A DNA stretch of 64,000 nucleotides, taken from the NCBI GenBank assembly GCA_914767715.1, contig OU612074.1, positions 17,780,062 through 17,844,061 on the forward strand, in the 5' to 3' direction. The notes under the pieces are model-generated. The model worked only from the letters and a program-made list of their open reading frames with translations, searched no databases and was not told where the DNA came from. Below, piece by piece: positions 47,801 to 62,800 of the stretch; the stretch's first letter is position 1, and the number at the start of each line of letters is the position of its first letter. This DNA comes from Membranipora membranacea (Eukaryota > Bryozoa > Gymnolaemata > Cheilostomatida > Membraniporidae). The position numbers and the translations under genes were made by a program.

Positions 47801-50800
47801 GTATTTGAGTGACAAATAAACCAATAAATCAATCATCTCCCTTATACAAAGGTCAGGGTTTGACTGAGAAATTCCTCTACACTCACAATGTTTTCTTAGC
47901 CAATGCACTAGCTCTGATTGGTTGGTTGGCTCTCCCACCAATCAGTCAATCAAGGGGGTCTTTAAATTAGAAACAGCCAAAATCGCAAAATTATCGCTCA
48001 CTCACTGAGTGAGCGATACCTGCTAGGGGTCTCGCTTTCAGATCGCTCAGTCGCTTGATGGAACTGTATACATTCTGAGTGAGCGATTTGGGAGCGATTT
48101 CCTCTAATTGAAACACCAAGTGAGTGATAACTTTGAGCGATGTGATAGTGATGTGATAGTGATAACTTGCTTTAGTAAAGGATCACTCTTTCTAATTGAA
48201 GGACCCCCCTGAGCCCATGAACACTTACAATATCTACCAAAAATTAAAATGGCTTCATCAATTGTTATATTGCATTCAGTTAGGTAGGATTAAACCTTGC
48301 TTTGAGCAATAAAAAATTACCCCAACTCTGTCTGTACCCTTTTAGCAAATTGCTATTTTCAACCATAAGCACGATAAAATGTCACAACTCAAAACAAATT
48401 CCATCTCTAGCTCTGAGCGACAATCCAGAAATTTGCCCGAGATACTATTCAGCCAGGACACAACATTACGTTTGAAAAAGCTAGAATTATATTGGTAGAG
48501 TGACATACCTGAAATGAAACAGGTTTTGGTAGCTTTTTTATTTTAAAATATTGATAACTCTCATATTCATGGCCTGTGTTTGTGGTACAAACATATTTTG
48601 TACCTTGTGTTTGGAGCACACTTCCAGTAACTGTTCTGACATCACAACGAAAGCCATGCCATCCAGCGGCGCAGACACATCTTGAACGAATGTTTACCAA
48701 GTCAATACAGTCTCCGTGTTCACTACAGCTATAGTCAGGGTTTCTGCAATCCAACACTGCTGAAAACAAACATCACACATTGGTCTAGGACACATGACAG
48801 TGTCTTTTAAGCTGCCAGCATATGGACTAGTATAGTAGATCTGACGAGAGCGAGTTGATTACCTTGTTGTCTAAGCTCCACCTTTTTAAAATAGGGGGGG
48901 GGGAGGGGAAGCTAGAGTTACTCGTTCAACAGCTGAATTAACATGTACAATCTTTCTCCAGGAAGAAAATGATCTAATTGGGTAATTAATCATTGATGGC
49001 GTCTTTTCGTCTGCATTGCAATGTGTTAGGTGAAACACCTGCGCTTACCTGAGTGTGTAATCAGTCTTTCATTCTTCTCCGCACAGACTCTGCCTAACCA
49101 ACCCACCGCGCATTCACACAAGAATTTACCATTTCCACCGATGGTGCATGAAGAGCCGTGCTGACAAGGATTAGGGAAGCATACTGATAAGTCAACCACA
49201 TTACATTCGGGACCAAATTTTCCAGCTTTGTCTCCACATACATGACCTCCACCAATAAACTCCAGACAGCATGTGAGCTCAGGCTCTGCTACTATCTTCC
49301 TCACAACTAGAAACAAAAAGAAATAACAAATTCTCAATGTTTTAACAATTCTATGATATGGCAGTCACTGTAGGGGCTCCCCCCACACAGGACTGTCTAT
49401 AATATCTATAAATTAAGAATCCCAATCTATAAACTTAAGCACGCTGCGATGGCATGTGGCCCACTCATTTCATCAATAGACTGACAGTTGGGAAATTCCA
49501 AAAACCTGGGGAAAACCGGTTAGATTGTAAACATATCTGAATTTTTGCTTTGCTACAAAACGACCATACACACACAAAGAGAGCACAGGAGACACACAGC
49601 ACTGATAGCACTTTAGAGATACATTAAGAAATCTATAAATCTATATCTTTACATTGATAACATCTATAAATCTATATCTTTACTTGCATCTATCTATAAG
49701 CCTACAAGCCTATAAGCTAAGAAATGGTCATCTATAATCTATACTATAAGTGGGGGGGGGGGGGGGGCACTGTATTATTAATAAGTTCTCTGCATCCCAA
49801 ACCCTTAAAAAATCTACCTAATGTATCACCAAGTTAGCTGTGTGTGTGTGAGCCCCACGGAGGTTTGATGATAGTACAGTAAGCTTTGCAGTGATGATGA
49901 GGCAACTACCGTAGTACACACATGGTTCTCTCCATGGTTTTTCATTCCTAACTTCTGGGCTCATCGGTCAATCATCTTCCTACTTTCACATTATATCTAT
50001 CATTATCTCATTAATGATTGTTAAGTTATCGAGGATGGATGCGCATAACTTCCTGAAATATTGTCAGATAAAAAATGCACCTCTCAAAATTTTGATTGTT
50101 TGCTTGTTTTGATGGCTCCCTACAGGTCACATGACTTGTCACAACGCAACGCTATTGCAGTCTGATGAAAGTATTGGCTGTTGTGATAATAGCTTTCATG
50201 GTAGCGATAAAGATAACTTAGGAAATTACTCTCGAGCTATTCTACAAACTTCATGAAATTCCATGTGCAACATCAATCTGTGAGGTACTATAATTATTCA
50301 GTGTGGGGTCTATTGTGCAAAGAGAGTCACTGTTCTTTAGTACATAATTGGTTGTTGTTTGCAAAAAATAATGAAGTGAAACATTTTTCATACTTTGCAG
50401 TACATAATACAAGTATATATTTTCAAAAAACTATATAGGAGTACTGAGATGAGAGTTGAAAAAAAATTAATTGTTATTGTTAAATGGCGGTATTACCATC
50501 TACTAAATGCTTTTTATAGTATCGTGTCTTATATAGGGCTGGAATGGGTTTTCAACCTTCATGGGTAATCCCTCCTCGGGTCAAGACTTGATTGGGTTTA
50601 GGCTTTGCTAGTGCTTGTTCATTCAGGCCTCACTTGTACTACAAATTACTGATACATTGTTACTATACTATCTGGAGAAAACCATTCCTGCACCCACAAA
50701 TCATCAGTCCAAAATCTTAGCACTAGGCCATTCGAGTTTATAAGATGGCAGAGGAAATGCCAATTTGGTTTTTTTATTCACCTTGTCACCTTGTAGGTAG

Positions 50801-53800
50801 AGTAAGGGAAAATGACTCAAGTTTGGTTGACAATTTTTTATGTTACTATAATATCAAAAATAATTATTAGATTTGGTATTGACTAAGTTTCATATGGTCT
50901 AAAAGCATTGTGCTTTATTTTTGCAACCAAGACTGGATGGAACTGAGTATGGTTCTGTTTTCGGTATTACTTTTTTCAGGTGTAAAATGGTTTTACCACA
51001 GTTTAGCGAAAATCAGGTTGATTACTACGCCTGATCCTGCAGAATAGCCGACCCAACCCAGCCCTAATTTGTGGCACCTGTTCCAGTCCTCCTTGTGTAT
51101 AGGGAAATTTGCATAATGTACTCACTGTTTTGGCATCGTTCCCCTGAAAAGCCAGAGCGGCACTTGCAGGCAAAGCCTGCTGAGGTATCATGACAGGTGC
51201 CAGAGTTCATACATGGATTGGACAGGCACTGATCTAATTTATGGCATCCAGTCTCTCCTGGGAAAAAAAGGAAATTTGAATTAATAACAGAAAATATATT
51301 TTCTTCATTTTGCCTGATTTTCTTTGTCTGTTGAAGCTTTCAGCCTTATAAGTGGAGGAGAGGGGGTTGTTAGGTATTCATCTCTACTATACTACTCAAT
51401 TCGGTCGATAAAAAATATATTAATCGATCAATGTTTTATGTATATTATAATATGTTGTCCAATACAATATTTTGGGACAACTTGGGCCACTGAGTAATAA
51501 TAATGGTGATATTATATTATCATAATTGCAAGATTTTCAAGTTTTGCAAGTTGTTGGCCATTTTGTGAGAGTGTAGGATACACGGGCTACTGCTTCCATC
51601 AAAATAAAACTGATACATACCAATGTATCTCTCAATGTTACCATAAGTAGCTCCAATCCCCACAATATCTGTACAATCACCAGCGCCTTTACATTTATCT
51701 ACCTTAGCTGCAACATGGAAACTTCAGTGTAATATTTCAATCATAATGAGTGTAATTCGGTCATCAATGGTATCAATAGTTAAAAGTCCCCGACTTGTTC
51801 CATTCTAATAAAGTTGATTATTAATAATCAGTGTAAAATCCCATACGCGGTAGCTCTCAACTGCGTATGGGGTTTTACATTGATTATTAATAATCAATTT
51901 TATTACAGTGGAACAAGTCGGCGCTTTTACCTAATATGATGAGGGTAAATCAATCATATTATGATAAGGGTAAGTTTTATCGATATGATAAAAAAAAAAG
52001 AAAAAAAAGGGTTCCAGTCTATCAATGCTTGATGTCTGTCCATTTTCACTTATTTGTTAGCATTGTTGTGTAAAGGTCATATGATTTTCCAAATTGACAC
52101 CACAGCGAAGGCTTCACAGTGTATAATTGGTCTTACATAAAACCAAATATGACATTAGGTAAATTCGCGCCCTTGGTATCTATATTAAATAATCATTAAT
52201 CATAATCATTTTCATGGGGAAATCCAACTGAATCCAACTTGAATTCAAGTTGTCTCCCTATTACAAATGAGGAGATAATTCTAAGTTTCATTTGGCTGAT
52301 ATAGAAAAACCGTATACCTCATCATAAAATTTATTTAGTTGGATTTCCCCATGAAAATGATTATGATTAAGGATTATGTAATATAGATACCAAGGGCGTG
52401 AATTTACCAAATGACAACAATTTTGGTCTCAAAATTGGGTAAAAATACCAAACATTTGGTCTGGTATATTGATTGTTGCCTGGTATGCCCTTCATTGCTT
52501 GTAAGTCACTTCATAAAGTGTACTGCGCCTATTCCGCATTTTTTTGTGCCAAATATATAACGGCAAAATTTAGAGGAAAAAAGAGTGTTTGGAGGATTGC
52601 TTCCTATACAATAATCAGAATACTGCGTGATATGCTCATTATTTTGTGTGATAGCTTTGTCAATGAGTTTATACCCAGGTACTATATAGTGTACTGCTTT
52701 CCTATGATATAAAGTGGCTGGCAAGTATATTATTATTTAAAGCTTTGATAGATATTTGTCTGTTTAGGGCACAAAAAATTAGCTTTGATCAGTTATGTAT
52801 TCATTAGAAAAACTGTGTTTCATGTTTCATGATTCATGATTCTCTAGAGAACTGTGAATTGTTTCAGAATCATGAAAAATTAAGAGTTGAGTTGAAAGAG
52901 CGAGATTTAACGACTACTTTTTTTGGCAGCGATGACCTCATTAATCATTATTTGCTTCAAATTATCTAATGTCCGATTGGTGTAATATCTGTGGCGAGGT
53001 AACATCAAGGTTACAGGTAGTAAAGCACCTATTTTTTCTGTTTCTTGTTTTGTTCATGAGGTCAAAAGTTGTTATTTTGCTTTGTTTATAACATATTTAT
53101 ACATTTATGAAAACCTTAATAAAAACATGATAATAATAATTAGTAAGTATTAAATTTGTCTGACGCTTACCTCTCTGACAATAAGAGCCGGCCCATTTGT
53201 TCGGATTACATCGACAGTAGAAAGAGGTCGCCAGCTCTACGCATGTACCCCCATTGGAACATGGGTTACTCGAGCAATCAAATTTATTATTACACTTATT
53301 GCCTCTGTATCCTCTGTCGCAGATACATATAGTTCCTCCCGCTTGATTTTCTTTACAGACACCATGGATAGAACAGGTAGTCGCTGTACACTTATTGACA
53401 TCTGAGAGAAACAGAAATATTATCATTTATATATAATATGATATAATATAGTATGATATAATATAGTATCATATAATACAATATAATATAATACAATATA
53501 ATATAAAATAGAATAATATAATATATAATAAATAAAATTTTATATATAATATAGTAGAATATTATTTATAATATAGTATAATATAGTATATATTATATTG
53601 TATATATATACTAATATTATTGTGGCATTTGGATAATTCTGTTCATTGTTGGCGCTATTGAGCATTCAGTTGTCAATATAATGTCTTGTAATAATTGGCA
53701 AAGGACCTGGTTTGGCCAATAAACATAGCAATATAGGTTTTCATTTGAATGTAACTGCACATGGATGAGTACGAAGCTGGCCAGTAGACCGCCTCAATAC

Positions 53801-56800
53801 AACTTCTCAAATGGACCAAGCTAGTTATCCATGAAAGGTCGCAACACCACAATTGTCACAATTCCTTTCAAATTACATTCAAATCGAGATTAATGGTTTG
53901 ACTGTTCTAATTTTTGCTGACTCAAAAAAGAATTGATACAGAGATAAAAAAATATCAAAATATTCATTCGCTGGCACCACTTCATGAACATTATGGGCAG
54001 GCCTTGATGTTCAAAGATTCGAGATGTCTGTTGCACAACATATGGTTTCTAGATTGCGATGTTTAAGAAGTTAAGACGTTCATAAAATATTATTATATAT
54101 ATATAATATGATATAATATAGTATAATATAATATATGATAAATAATATATTATATATAATATAATACATTATTTAATATATAATATATTATACTATATTA
54201 TATCATATCATATATAAATAATGATGAACATTTTAAAGTTTGCTGCACTTGGGGACTAACTGGCTCCACATTTAGATAATGTAGTACCGCGGTGCTGCGA
54301 TACCGCAGACCACAGATCACGAATCAGCCGCATCGAGAAGCATGAGACATGAGTCGTCATTCTTTATTTGTGTATAGGCAGAAGCTTTACAATTAGATTA
54401 ATGTGGAAACAAGAAGCAATGGAGGAGAAAGAAGGGTTACGATCCTGATTTGAGGTCAGAATAACATTATAGCATCTCAGGTGCCCTGTTATTATGATAT
54501 ATTTTAATAATTATTATTATTATTATACATGATCTATTCAAATTGCTCAAACTTTTTAAATGAGGTTTCGTCCAATAGATCATAGTGAGAGATGTATTGG
54601 AACAAACGAGTCAATCAAATTTGAGGCTCATCGCAAATTTGAGGCAACTTTTTAATAGGTTTTACTTCAGTGCAGTAGTTTAGAAAAAATGGTAGGGGAG
54701 GCAAAGGTCCTAGGCGAGAACAAAACATTACCAGGAGGAGTGCTGTAAGCTCCTCCCCAAGCATTTTAGGCATAAAATTAGCAAATGGAAATCCAAGAAT
54801 TCTGATAATGTTTTTCCAATTAGAGTACTCTTTGGTCACTATATTTGGCCTCCCCTAGGACTACGGGCCTGTACTTACAAGGTAAGGAAACTGTTGGTTC
54901 CTGTCTCACTGGTAGTGGTACTGGCGTGAGCTCTGGTTCAGGTTCTACCTCAGGTATCGACCAGCGCAAAACATTTTGCATTTGTGTCCAACTACAAAAT
55001 CAAAAAAAATAGATTCAAGCCTTTCCAGTGTTACCAGGTTAGTTACCAAGTAATCAGTTATCAAGTAGTTATCTTCTTTTTGCAAAAAATATATATTGCA
55101 ATTTAGGTCATTGAATTCATGAATTTATTTTGGCCTAAATGGAACACTTGCTTTGCTGTCTCATAATTTTGAACTCTTGGAGTCGTTTTTTTCTTGATGG
55201 AAGAGAGCCGCGCCTCTATCGCTGTGCTGCAGAGATAGACTATGTCACAAGGCTATCCTGAATGCAGATTGCTGCGTTACCACTCTGCCTGCAGGATAGC
55301 CTTGTGACATAGTCAACCTCCGCAGCACAGCAATGGTGGCAGTGGCCTCCATCAAGGGAGGCAAATCTACAAGTCCAAGGTTGTGAGTTAGCAATGCCAG
55401 TGCTCCATTTAGGTCAAAATATTTCCAAGTTACGGGTGTCCATTGTTTCTCCAATTCAGGTTCTCAGTGTATTTGAATTGATTCAAGCCCTATGTTGCTG
55501 AGAAGAATAAATGCCCCAACAGTTCGCACATGCGTAGAATACTGTATTATTTCTGACAGGTTTATGCTTGCAGACTGCAGAGTAAGCATATACAGTTATA
55601 GCAGCGGCAGAGGATCAACAATATGCCAACCTGCCAGTTTTACTGATTATATAAGTTACAATGGCATTTTCTGTCAGACATACCTACCTACCTACCTACA
55701 TACTTACATACATACCTACCTACCTTACTACACACCTACCTACATACCTACCTACCTACCTACATACATACCTACCTACCTACCTACATACCTACATACA
55801 TACATACCTACCTACCTACATACATACCTACCTACATACCTACATACATACCTACATACCTACCTACATACATACCTACATACCTACCTACATACCTACC
55901 TACCTACCTACCTACATACCTACCTACCTACCTACATACCTACCCATAATAGGCCATATTTCATTTGATATTTATCCTAATTACTGATCTCTTACTTTTG
56001 TTTTAAATTTCCGACTTTCAAGACTCACACCATACTATTGTAATTTTATGCTCGACTACATATTCTTTGAGCCACCCATGTTATAAAATGAGTAATAATG
56101 GACCTATTATAAGAAACCTAGACAGAACCCTATACAGAGCATAAGCATTTTGGGCAATTTTACGACATTGAATTGTGTAGTAGCGTTGGTATTAACATTG
56201 GCTTGCAGTCCACATATCAGGCTTTTTGTTGATAACTCGATCCACTTGATTCGTATTTTGGGTTTGAAAATTGCGTTACATTTAGCAGCTTGTCATGAAC
56301 AAATTGATATATATTGTCACCTAAAACCCTTGTTAAAGAAAAAAAAATTCTGTCGATAACAAGATGCTGCTGAATGTGAACCAATTCGCAAACTTAAAAT
56401 CAGATTAAAATTGAATGAGTAATCGACAAAAAACGTCGACTAGGAACTGCAAATCAATGATAGCATCATTGTTGTAACAAAATGCAATGTATTGTCACTC
56501 ACAACTAAGCGCCTCTCTTTAGCTTTATATAGCGTCCGGGTAAGGTTTATTATAAAGTCTAATGTTATATAATATAGAATTGTGTGTGATAATTGATAGA
56601 CTTCTGGCCACCAAAATCAGAAAACATGCGTCTGTCGGTGTAGAGACCCAATTTTATCAATTGTAACACTAAATCACAATCTCAGTTCGAGTACAACAGA
56701 TAATGAATATTTGTGACTTATGTATAACTTACCTCCATGTATGTTGAAGCCGCCCACGCGCCTCAGTTTTATCCACCATCGGTCTACCTCCGTCCCAGCA

Positions 56801-59800
56801 GCGGAAAATTGAGTTGTTGTGTTTATTTAGATTAGTTCTAACAGTAAGCTGAAGCATGTTGCCCACTATTCCTCGGCTCAACTCATTTAGCTTAATCACT
56901 GTTGGGTAATAATTGTTCAACCTTAGGTTCAATCAAGGTCAAGGCTAAGGTCAAGGTCCAATCTTAGGTTCAATCAAGGATAACTTATCACTGCTCAAAC
57001 CACTATCTGATCACTTCTTACTGAGCAAGTGGGCGTGTCTAGAGGGCTGTTTCTGTAACTGCTCACTTCTTAATGAATACCATGCGATGGATTAAGGAAC
57101 ATTTTTTCTTTATTGAAAGGTCAGGTGAGCAAAGTTTTGACCCAAATTATGGTGGCAGCTTCAATCAAAAATTGCTCATCCAAATTGAAATAACCCGAGA
57201 TGGAGTAAGCTGTAACTTAGCTCTTTGGGTTTAACTAGTATTAGTACAAGTATTAAGATTAGTTTTATGATTAGTATTAGTATTAGTATTAGTAATAATA
57301 ATAGTAATAGTAATAGAAATAGCAATAGTATTAGCATTATCATTATCACTCGCATTAGCATTAGCAATATCATTTCCATTAGCAATAGCAATAGCAATAG
57401 CATTAGCACTAGCAATTTCACTAGCAATATCATAAGCATTAGTATTGGTACTAGTACTAGTACGTGTACAATTACAAGTTTTAGTATTAGTATTAGTATT
57501 AGTATTAGTACTAGTACTAGTACTAGTACTAGTACTAGTACTAGTACTAGTAATAGCAATAGCAATAGCATAAGGATTAGCATTAGCATTATCATTATCA
57601 TTATCATTATCATTAGCTAATACTCGTATTGGTACTAGTACTAGCACTATTACGAGTACGAGTACGAGTACGAGTTTTAGTATTAATATCAGTGTAGGAA
57701 TAGAATTAGTTTTAGTATTAGTATTAGTATAAGTAATAGTAATAGTAATAGTAATAGTATTGGTATTGGTATTGGTATTAATATTAGTATTAATATTTTT
57801 CTCAGACTAACTAGTGTTGTCGAATTCCGGCAGGTCCTCCTCGTCAGATTCGCATACGACCTGGAATTGTCCGTCACAGAATGCCATATCCCACCAACTA
57901 TCAGCCGTTTGTTTGAATACAATTGGGCAGAGCATTGTCACGTGATATTTCTGACCATTGACATATGTAAGAGACTGGTTATACACTGTTTGTAGCTCCT
58001 GCCCATTTTGTTTCCACTTTTGGTAACCAGTCACAGGTCTCATTTGATAATAATGTCCATCTGACCATCTCATCAAGCCCTCGTTAGTCACCTCTAGTCC
58101 CATCCACAAAGATTGTGTCTCATCTGTCAAACCTGTATAATTTCAAAACGACTGAAGATCAGCTGATATAAAGCCACTAGAAAGGAGATGTGAAACTACA
58201 TTGATGGTACTTTCCACTGATTTTGAATTGGTGAGAACCATCTGAGAACATCCTGCCCACTGTGACCGCCATACAACACACATCTAAAAAAACCCTTGTC
58301 AAAGAAGCCCCTCGGCAAAAAAGTCTTTTGGCAAACTCCTGAAAGGTTTAGTTTGAGCAAGCCTTTGTCATTGCTCAACAAGGACCTATATCCTCATCTC
58401 ATAGTGTTCCTGATAACCTTTAATGATACCAGCAGGGTTTTATAGTCAGGCATAAAGTACTGCCATACTTCGTCAAGATATCAACAGTGGAACAATTCAA
58501 AGTTCTCTAAGGCTAAGATTAATGATACCGTTATAAAACATCCCCCATTGCGCAGGACATGATGAATATTAGTGGTATATGGAGTTGACCAGACATGTCC
58601 AATGAACTGCTGCTTCTACATAATTTAATAATAAGTCATAATCAATTTATCAATAATCATTGTAAAGACAGAAATTCTCAAAATACTTTCTGATTTGCAT
58701 TGAAAGGATTTCTTCTTGAACTTTCGATGTTGAGTCAAAAACTGAGAATGATCTGTAATTATGACATCTGGTTTTATCCCTTTTGAAAAATTCACTATAC
58801 ACAAGCAATTTTCAGGCAGTCTAGAGAAATTTAGGATTCTATCTTCCTGTTAAGTTAATTTTTGAAATATTCGCACCAGCATCATTCTTAGATTAGGTTA
58901 ATTCCTGTTCCAAATCTTTTAATCTGCTTTTCAGTGTTACTTCCTGTGTTTAGCCAGTTTGTTACAAAGTTCAGTCTGTCCTGATCAGGTACTAATATTG
59001 GCTTAATCAATACACAACCTCCTGTTCAAAGACTCAGTTGGTTGGATTTCTTTCCGCATCAGGGCCTCCATAAAACGTAAATGGTCTTAGGCTAGATCTA
59101 TAATAATTGGAGTAAACAACAGAGTATGATGCCTAGAGCTTATGGAGATGCAGTGTCAGGTGATAACAGACCTGCCAGGGCACTAAAATCTGCCTCTGAG
59201 ACTCAATACAATATCGATTCTTAGATTTTTGAGGCTATTGTCATTGCTATGTGCATGCCTAGCCAGTAGCCAAGCCCATACCTAAGTGGAACTTCCTACA
59301 ACTACATGCTACTTGTTAGTCTAACATTACTATGAAAGTCATGCTTGCTGCTGGCTCCAAATTGAATTACTCACCTTGTATGAATCGTTGAGTTGCTTCA
59401 TCTTTAAACGTGGCGATCCGTGCATTGTGGGCTCTACACATCTCTCTTGCAGCGCGATTTGAAAAAGGTCCCATATACCATTTATAGCATTTTCCATTCC
59501 TGTGTGTCCAACTTGAATCATAACATTTAGTGTCTTGAAAATGAAATAAAAATGAATTCAGTGATTTTTTTAGGTGTTAATTATCACTATCACCTGAAGA
59601 ATATTATCTCTATTGCCCTTTTGCATATACCAAGGCCCTTACAAGCTCTTCTCTTCATCGTTGATTATGTACAGTATGTACAGTATGTGGGGAAAATTGG
59701 CGGTTTTGGTCAACCGTACATTATCCCCCAATAGTATTTATTCAATAAAGATGTTCTCAGGCAGGGCATCATGTGATATTGACATTGATATTGATTTGTC

Positions 59801-62800
59801 AATATCACATTATTAATGCCTTTCCTGAGAACTCAGTCATCTAAAGCACTTATCAGGGGCTATAGATAACTGGTCCCCTAAGAACAAAACAATGGAAAGG
59901 CTATGTGATGTTTTGCAGGCGATAAAAGGATTAAGGTATTATGCTAGCCTCAACAAAATATATCTTTTTAATGTCATTGGAAATGTCACTGCCATTGAAT
60001 CATAAAAAAAATATTCTAAACTGTGTCATGTCAGTTCTCAGTTGTAGCAAAAACACAGTTGCAATAGCTACTGGTGATTCTATCTAGTCCACAAAACAAC
60101 ATGAGGCATATCATTTGTGATAAAGTCATAATTTAGTAAGCTCTCGACCTATTTTTCGGTCTAGAATACAATTGACTGCATATTATTTCGTTCTCAGATT
60201 ATAACAATTGATCCTGCGATATTGGGACTTCATGAATAGATTTTGGTAAAAATAGATATGCAGATTTGATGAATGACATATGACTCAGTGAAAGTGGCTA
60301 GATAATGCATTGTTAAAGCGGCTTTGTTATCATGTCGACAGAAGAATTCCTACCAAGGATATGAATTTATAGGAAGAAAACATTTGAGTTTTGGAAAGCT
60401 TTTTCATTCCAAGGCGGTATCCATAAACCTTATCCTATCATCCTATCAAATGTTCAATGCAATCTCCTAGAAGCGCGTAAAAAAGTTGAAGATTGGCCTC
60501 CAAGCACATCTATGGTATTGAACACATTCTCATTTTTTCTATTTTTTTTAAAAAGTCGGCAATTCCAGACACTACCTAGAAAATGTCAAAGCCAGTATTT
60601 TGTAGAAATATTCGAAGTAAAATTGATACAGGTGATCAATAAATCTATCGCAGAGATAATTTAGGTAATAGCATCATTTCTTGGCGAGATATCCTTAGAG
60701 CAGTCAAATTATGCGCGAAGAAAAACTTTTTCTTTTCATGAATATAGCATCATTAAAAATTGGACACCTAGAACTTTCCGATGGTACATAACATACATGA
60801 TGACCTTATATTGAGCTTTTAGTTATCTGTTCCTGGTGTTTATGGATGTACTATTCCACAACACCTAGCAAACACCTGTCCGCAATTAACGGATGTATGG
60901 TCACTTTTTCTCCACGATAGATAAAGTTCACCTTGCAGTCACACAAGGTGTTAAAGACTTTTTAACTTTAAGTTAGAGTTAAAGACTCTTTAAGTAGTTA
61001 AATAGTCTTTATAGTCTTCATACAAAATTATACTGCAAGCATTTTCTCAATGCATACCACCGCGAAAGTATACTCACTTTCTCTTTTATCCAATTTAGTG
61101 ATGACTAGATGTTTAGCGTCTTTGTTTGTTGTTTTGCAGGTTAGCACTAAATGTGCAGGATTTGGCGCTGTTTTGAGTTCTAATTCAAAACTCATCTGTT
61201 GTTCGTTTATATCTTTCAATTTCACAAAAACCTTGTCTGACATTTGGTATAGACCATACTTAATACGACCGTATGGCAGGTAATGGTGATAACATCTGTG
61301 GTAGATTGCCTCGTCCCTGTGGTATGAGAAAAATACATATTTATCTGAACAAACGGCATACACTTTGAAGGTAATACAATATAATTTTTTGGCTTTTTCA
61401 TAATTGCTCATAACACAATATGCGCATAACCTAGAGGAGTAAATAAAATAGTATTGAGAATGGTAGAGCTGGGTTTGGGGTGATTCAATGTAAGCTAGCG
61501 TCAATTTAAGTTAGTTAAGGTGGGAGCCTATATAAAGAAAATGTTGACAAGTAAAAAACTGTATTATATCAACCATGTGCGACAAGGCGGACAAATATTT
61601 TCCTCGCTCACTTCCCTGTGTGACGAGGATTGATGTGAATATGATTGAGCATATCAATTTTTCTTTCCTGGTAACCTGGCCTTTTAACTCCATTTAACCA
61701 TAATCAATTGGCAATTAGACACCTAGCCAATGCATTGGCTGTGAGAGAAAGGTCACAGAAAGTAACTATTTAGATAATATTGTCAATGTGATGCTATCAT
61801 TATTTTATTTTTCACCATAATATTTCAGGAAAGTACACCTGGCATTCTCTCTCACCCACCAGCCAATCAGATCAGAGCCCACGCATTGGCTAGGAGAAGA
61901 ACAAGTTTGTTCCTTCGGTGGCAAAGGGATATTGCAAAGTCGAGTATAGCGGCGCCTCAATACACGGCTTTATCAATATCCTTCTGCCACCTCAGATGGA
62001 ACAAACTTTTTCTAGGCTAAGAGGCACCATAGCTTATAACAACTTTTATCTTATGCTGTATGCTCAATGGCAAATAAAAGCTGCTACAGGATAAATGGCG
62101 GCTTTAATAGCTCCATTAAAATCTTTGTGACGTAGATTCCCATTCGGAAGAAGATCAGTTGATAGATAAAATATTATTTCATCGAATTTGTGACAAGCAA
62201 AGGAAAATATTTTCATGGGACTAGTTTTAAGCTATCTGCTTTTCTCTTTGCAGTACACACATGACATTATCAAATGACAAAATTTTAGTTCATATGTATC
62301 TCTATGGCAGATTGTGAAGTCTAGGACTATGGTACTCAAATTGTCGGGAGTAATTCATTTCAGAAAGCATCAAATGTGACATTGGATTTGGTATTTCTAT
62401 ACATTTACCAATAATTCCTGTTACTGAGAAGAAATGCAAGATGTTGATAAGATCAATCAATCAATCAATGGGTCGGTCAATCAATCAATGGGTCGGTCGG
62501 TCGGTCGGTCGGTCAGTCAGTCAGTCAGTCAATCAATCATGACTGCTCATAAGAGGAGACAACTCAAAATCTCAATCGAACTTCCCTGTAACTCGTTGAT
62601 CTTATCTAAAAAATGGCAATTCAATCTGCCATTATGTTGTGCTTACTCATTAGCGGGTGCTTCCTTGTATTGTAGATCGTCGTACACGCCTTTAGTAAAC
62701 TTCAATTTCAGGGTGGTGATGTGATAAAAGTCATGATAGCGGGTTTCGCAATCCGCGTTAAAGGCTGCAGCATAACGCCATGTCTTAATATTTCCCCCGT

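Noticed and set aside
55492-55987. Two long plus-strand frames rich in Tyr-Leu-Pro-Thr
   Set aside because: They are translations of the TACC/TACA microsatellite and have no independent coding evidence.
57176-57647. Three long frames (Leu/Ile/Val-rich, Ser/Asn-rich, Thr/Asn-rich) on both strands
   Set aside because: All arise from the TAGTAT-type satellite, where stop codons are rare in several frames at once.
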